Shown piece after piece: positions 49,801 through 52,537 of a DNA stretch of 52,537 bases. Made by a program: the position numbers and the translations under genes. The stretch's first letter is position 1; every line of letters starts with the position of its first letter. Under the pieces are notes generated by a model. That model ran no database searches. It saw only the letters and a program-made list of their open reading frames with translations, and had not been told where the DNA came from. The stretch is from Dipetalonema caudispina. Its lineage: Eukaryota; Nematoda; Chromadorea; Rhabditida; Onchocercidae. The stretch spans positions 1 through 52,537 of the forward strand of contig JABVXV010000392.1 in assembly GCA_013365325.1 (NCBI GenBank). The letters run 5' to 3'.

Positions 49801-51678
49801 TCAAGACAAAATTCTTTTTCCTAATTCAACTTCAATTCCAAATCCTTTTACTAAATTTCAGAAAAATAATTCTTTCACTTATAATTAATCAATTTAACTG
49901 CTTATTTGTATTTGCAATTCAATATACAATTTGATATGGAATTTTAAGTAAAATTAAATTTTAAAGTTTTATTACAATCAACCGAGAAATTACTTGAAGA
50001 ACTAATATGAAAATAAATTGAAGATGACATAACTATGGAATTAATTAATAATTTAACAAGTAAGTAATTAAGCAAAAAATAAAAGAATGAATATAGGAAT
50101 TAAAAAAAAAGAGATGAATGCGACATTTAGTATTGAGGCGGCACTGATTATGACAAATCACTGCAATGCTATTGGTTGTTTGTCTCACTCCCATTCTTCT
50201 CTTCTTTCCTTCATCCTAAATCTATCTACCGTATCCAATAAATTTATCGCATTCTGAGACAGTAAAATAAATCAAATCATATTATCATACAAATAGATTT
50301 CATTTGTTTTTTTATCATACAAAAAATGTCATTGAAATAATATGGCAAAAATTTAATTAAAATTATAATTTTAAAATTTGAAATTAAAGATTCAATTGGT
50401 ATTGATTTGAATAAGAATGATTGAATTTTTAAATTTAATGCTTTTTGTTTATTTATTGCACTATAAATGTTTAGTATAATATAATGAGGTTTCTTATTAT
50501 TATTATCATATCACTATCATGATTTTTTTTTATCATAGTGATATAAATAGATGTTTTTGAATATTAAGGGTTTGAACGACTAGCAATCATAATAATTGAA
50601 TCAGATAGAAAGGTTTTTAAAAGAAAAAAAAAAGCGATAATTGCACTTTGTAACATTATGTTTGATATGAAAAATTACTAACCAGTCATTTATATTTCAA
50701 TAATATTTTATGCGTTAAACATAAATTCTTTTTTATGTTTCAAATTTTTTTAGAATGAAATTTCCTTTTTTTTTCACGCCTTAAACATTTTTTAAACAAA
50801 ATTAAATTAACAACTAATTTTATTCCCGTTGATTAATAATCTTTTTTTTTCGTTTCCACAGCTTTTTATCTTAAATTTTTTCATATTTGAAATACTAAAT
50901 GTATTCTTTGTCTTTTTGCCATAAATGATAATAATTTTATATATTTAATGATATAATTTCATGTATACATATATTATGAGATGAATGCTTATGAAGTATT
51001 CGAAAAGAATTAATAGGAAATGGGATATATTTGTAATAGTATTGAATTTCAGATATGTTTCTATCTGACTTTTTCACCCATTCTCGTAGTAAGTAATACG
51101 TATCATATCCGAAACAATTTGTTTTTCTCATTTACTTTTTAACCTTCATAATTTTCTTCAGCAATTATGATAGAATGAAATCCGGTTATCTTAGAGATAG
51201 AAGAGATCAATTCTGACATCTTTTTTCTTTCCTGATTGTAGTAAACAAACAGAAAAAAAAAAAACATTTAGTATTATATTCAGTAAGCCGTAACGATATT
51301 CTGCAGAAAACATCTTATCCGAAGTTCTGAAACAAATGAAAGTACAATGAATGACAATTCCTGACAATCAAGCATGGTTATATAATTACACTATGTTTCC
51401 GGTATAAGGAATTGCTACAGTATACCACAAATATTTTATGATATCATAAAAATTGTGATATCACAGTAATACCAACCTTGTTGTATTGGCTGTATCATTT
51501 TTGAAGGCAAGTTCATAGGGAAGTTATAATTCCCAATACGATGATCTGCTATAGTATTTTCAAACGGTTTCGTTTCCGAATTTGTCGATCTATTGATGCC
51601 ATGATCTAGAAGTGATGAATCCGTACCAACAAGTCGAGCTATCGAATAATTGGACGGATTTTCCTTCAATTTCGACAT
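46847..51678 (-). CDS. pag-3: PAG-3 orthologue: Gfi-1/Senseless-family C2H2 zinc-finger factor
   Basis: Nuclear zinc-finger regulator; in C. elegans PAG-3 acts as a repressor in neuronal fate control. Minus-strand exons 51678-51477, 49726-49407, 48693-48480, 47515-47336 and 47022-46847 total 1092 nt (363 aa plus TAG), all in phase. Five C2H2 fingers occupy about 160-181, 196-216, 224-244, 252-272 and 280-300. Finger 2 ([18 protein letters not shown]), finger 3 ([18 protein letters not shown]) and finger 4 ([18 protein letters not shown]) match the Gfi-1/Senseless finger set almost residue for residue. Finger 1 is split by the 49406-48694 intron. The start is the first ATG in the 5' exon; no SNAG-type N-terminus (MPRSF-like) is present. 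The protein ends [12 protein letters not shown], similar to a CtBP-binding PxDLS-type motif. A second in-phase donor 12 bases downstream could lengthen exon 4 by four residues. Upstream coding exons beyond 51678 cannot be excluded. Confidence 0.93.

Positions 51679-52537
<859 letters not shown>

Overview
The window is very AT-rich eukaryotic DNA. It has spliced genes, long homopolymer A/T tracts and many microsatellites. Introns are GT-AG with the nematode-type acceptor TTTTCAG/ATTTCAG. Recognisable proteins (a Gfi-1/Senseless-class zinc-finger factor matching nematode PAG-3, a forkhead factor, an arylacetamide-deacetylase-like lipase) all fit a nematode. The AT-richness and the introns of one hundred to several hundred bases suggest a filarial-type or spirurid worm, but the species cannot be named. 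I see no bacterial, viral, CRISPR, tRNA or rRNA feature.

Layout: 1-3,600 is repeat-rich intergenic DNA starting in an (ATT)n tract. 3,782-7,650 (+) is a forkhead transcription factor with six exons and 550 codons. 7,651-12,837 is low-complexity intergenic DNA. 12,838-about 19,134 (-) holds a chain of phase-compatible exons for a cysteine-rich, probably secreted protein with Thr/Asn-rich linkers; its 5' end is unresolved and may reach about 23.5 kb. 24,483-26,282 (-) is the 3' part of a single-pass membrane protein, with a possible further exon near 27.6-27.8 kb and an antisense open frame inside one intron. 28-30.8 kb is intergenic. 30,865-33,744 (+) is a complete six-exon hormone-sensitive-lipase/AADAC family esterase with HGGG, GDSAGG and the Asp and His of the triad. 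36,333-41,367 (+) is a twelve-exon Lys/Ser/Arg-rich protein of unknown function, with a possible upstream membrane-spanning exon near 35.5 kb. 41.4-46.8 kb is mostly intergenic. 51,678-46,847 (-) is a complete five-exon pag-3 orthologue with five C2H2 fingers. The window ends in a (TAA)n tract.

Exon models were built by hand from reading frames, splice signals and phase matching. The forkhead, lipase, Lys/Ser-rich and pag-3 models each sum to an exact multiple of three with one terminal stop. The genes form no operon and share no obvious pathway: two are developmental transcription factors, one is a lipid or ester hydrolase, and three are uncharacterised. I found no clearly novel biological system. 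The best candidates for something undescribed are the cysteine-rich mosaic gene, the divergent forkhead domain and the Lys/Ser-rich gene.
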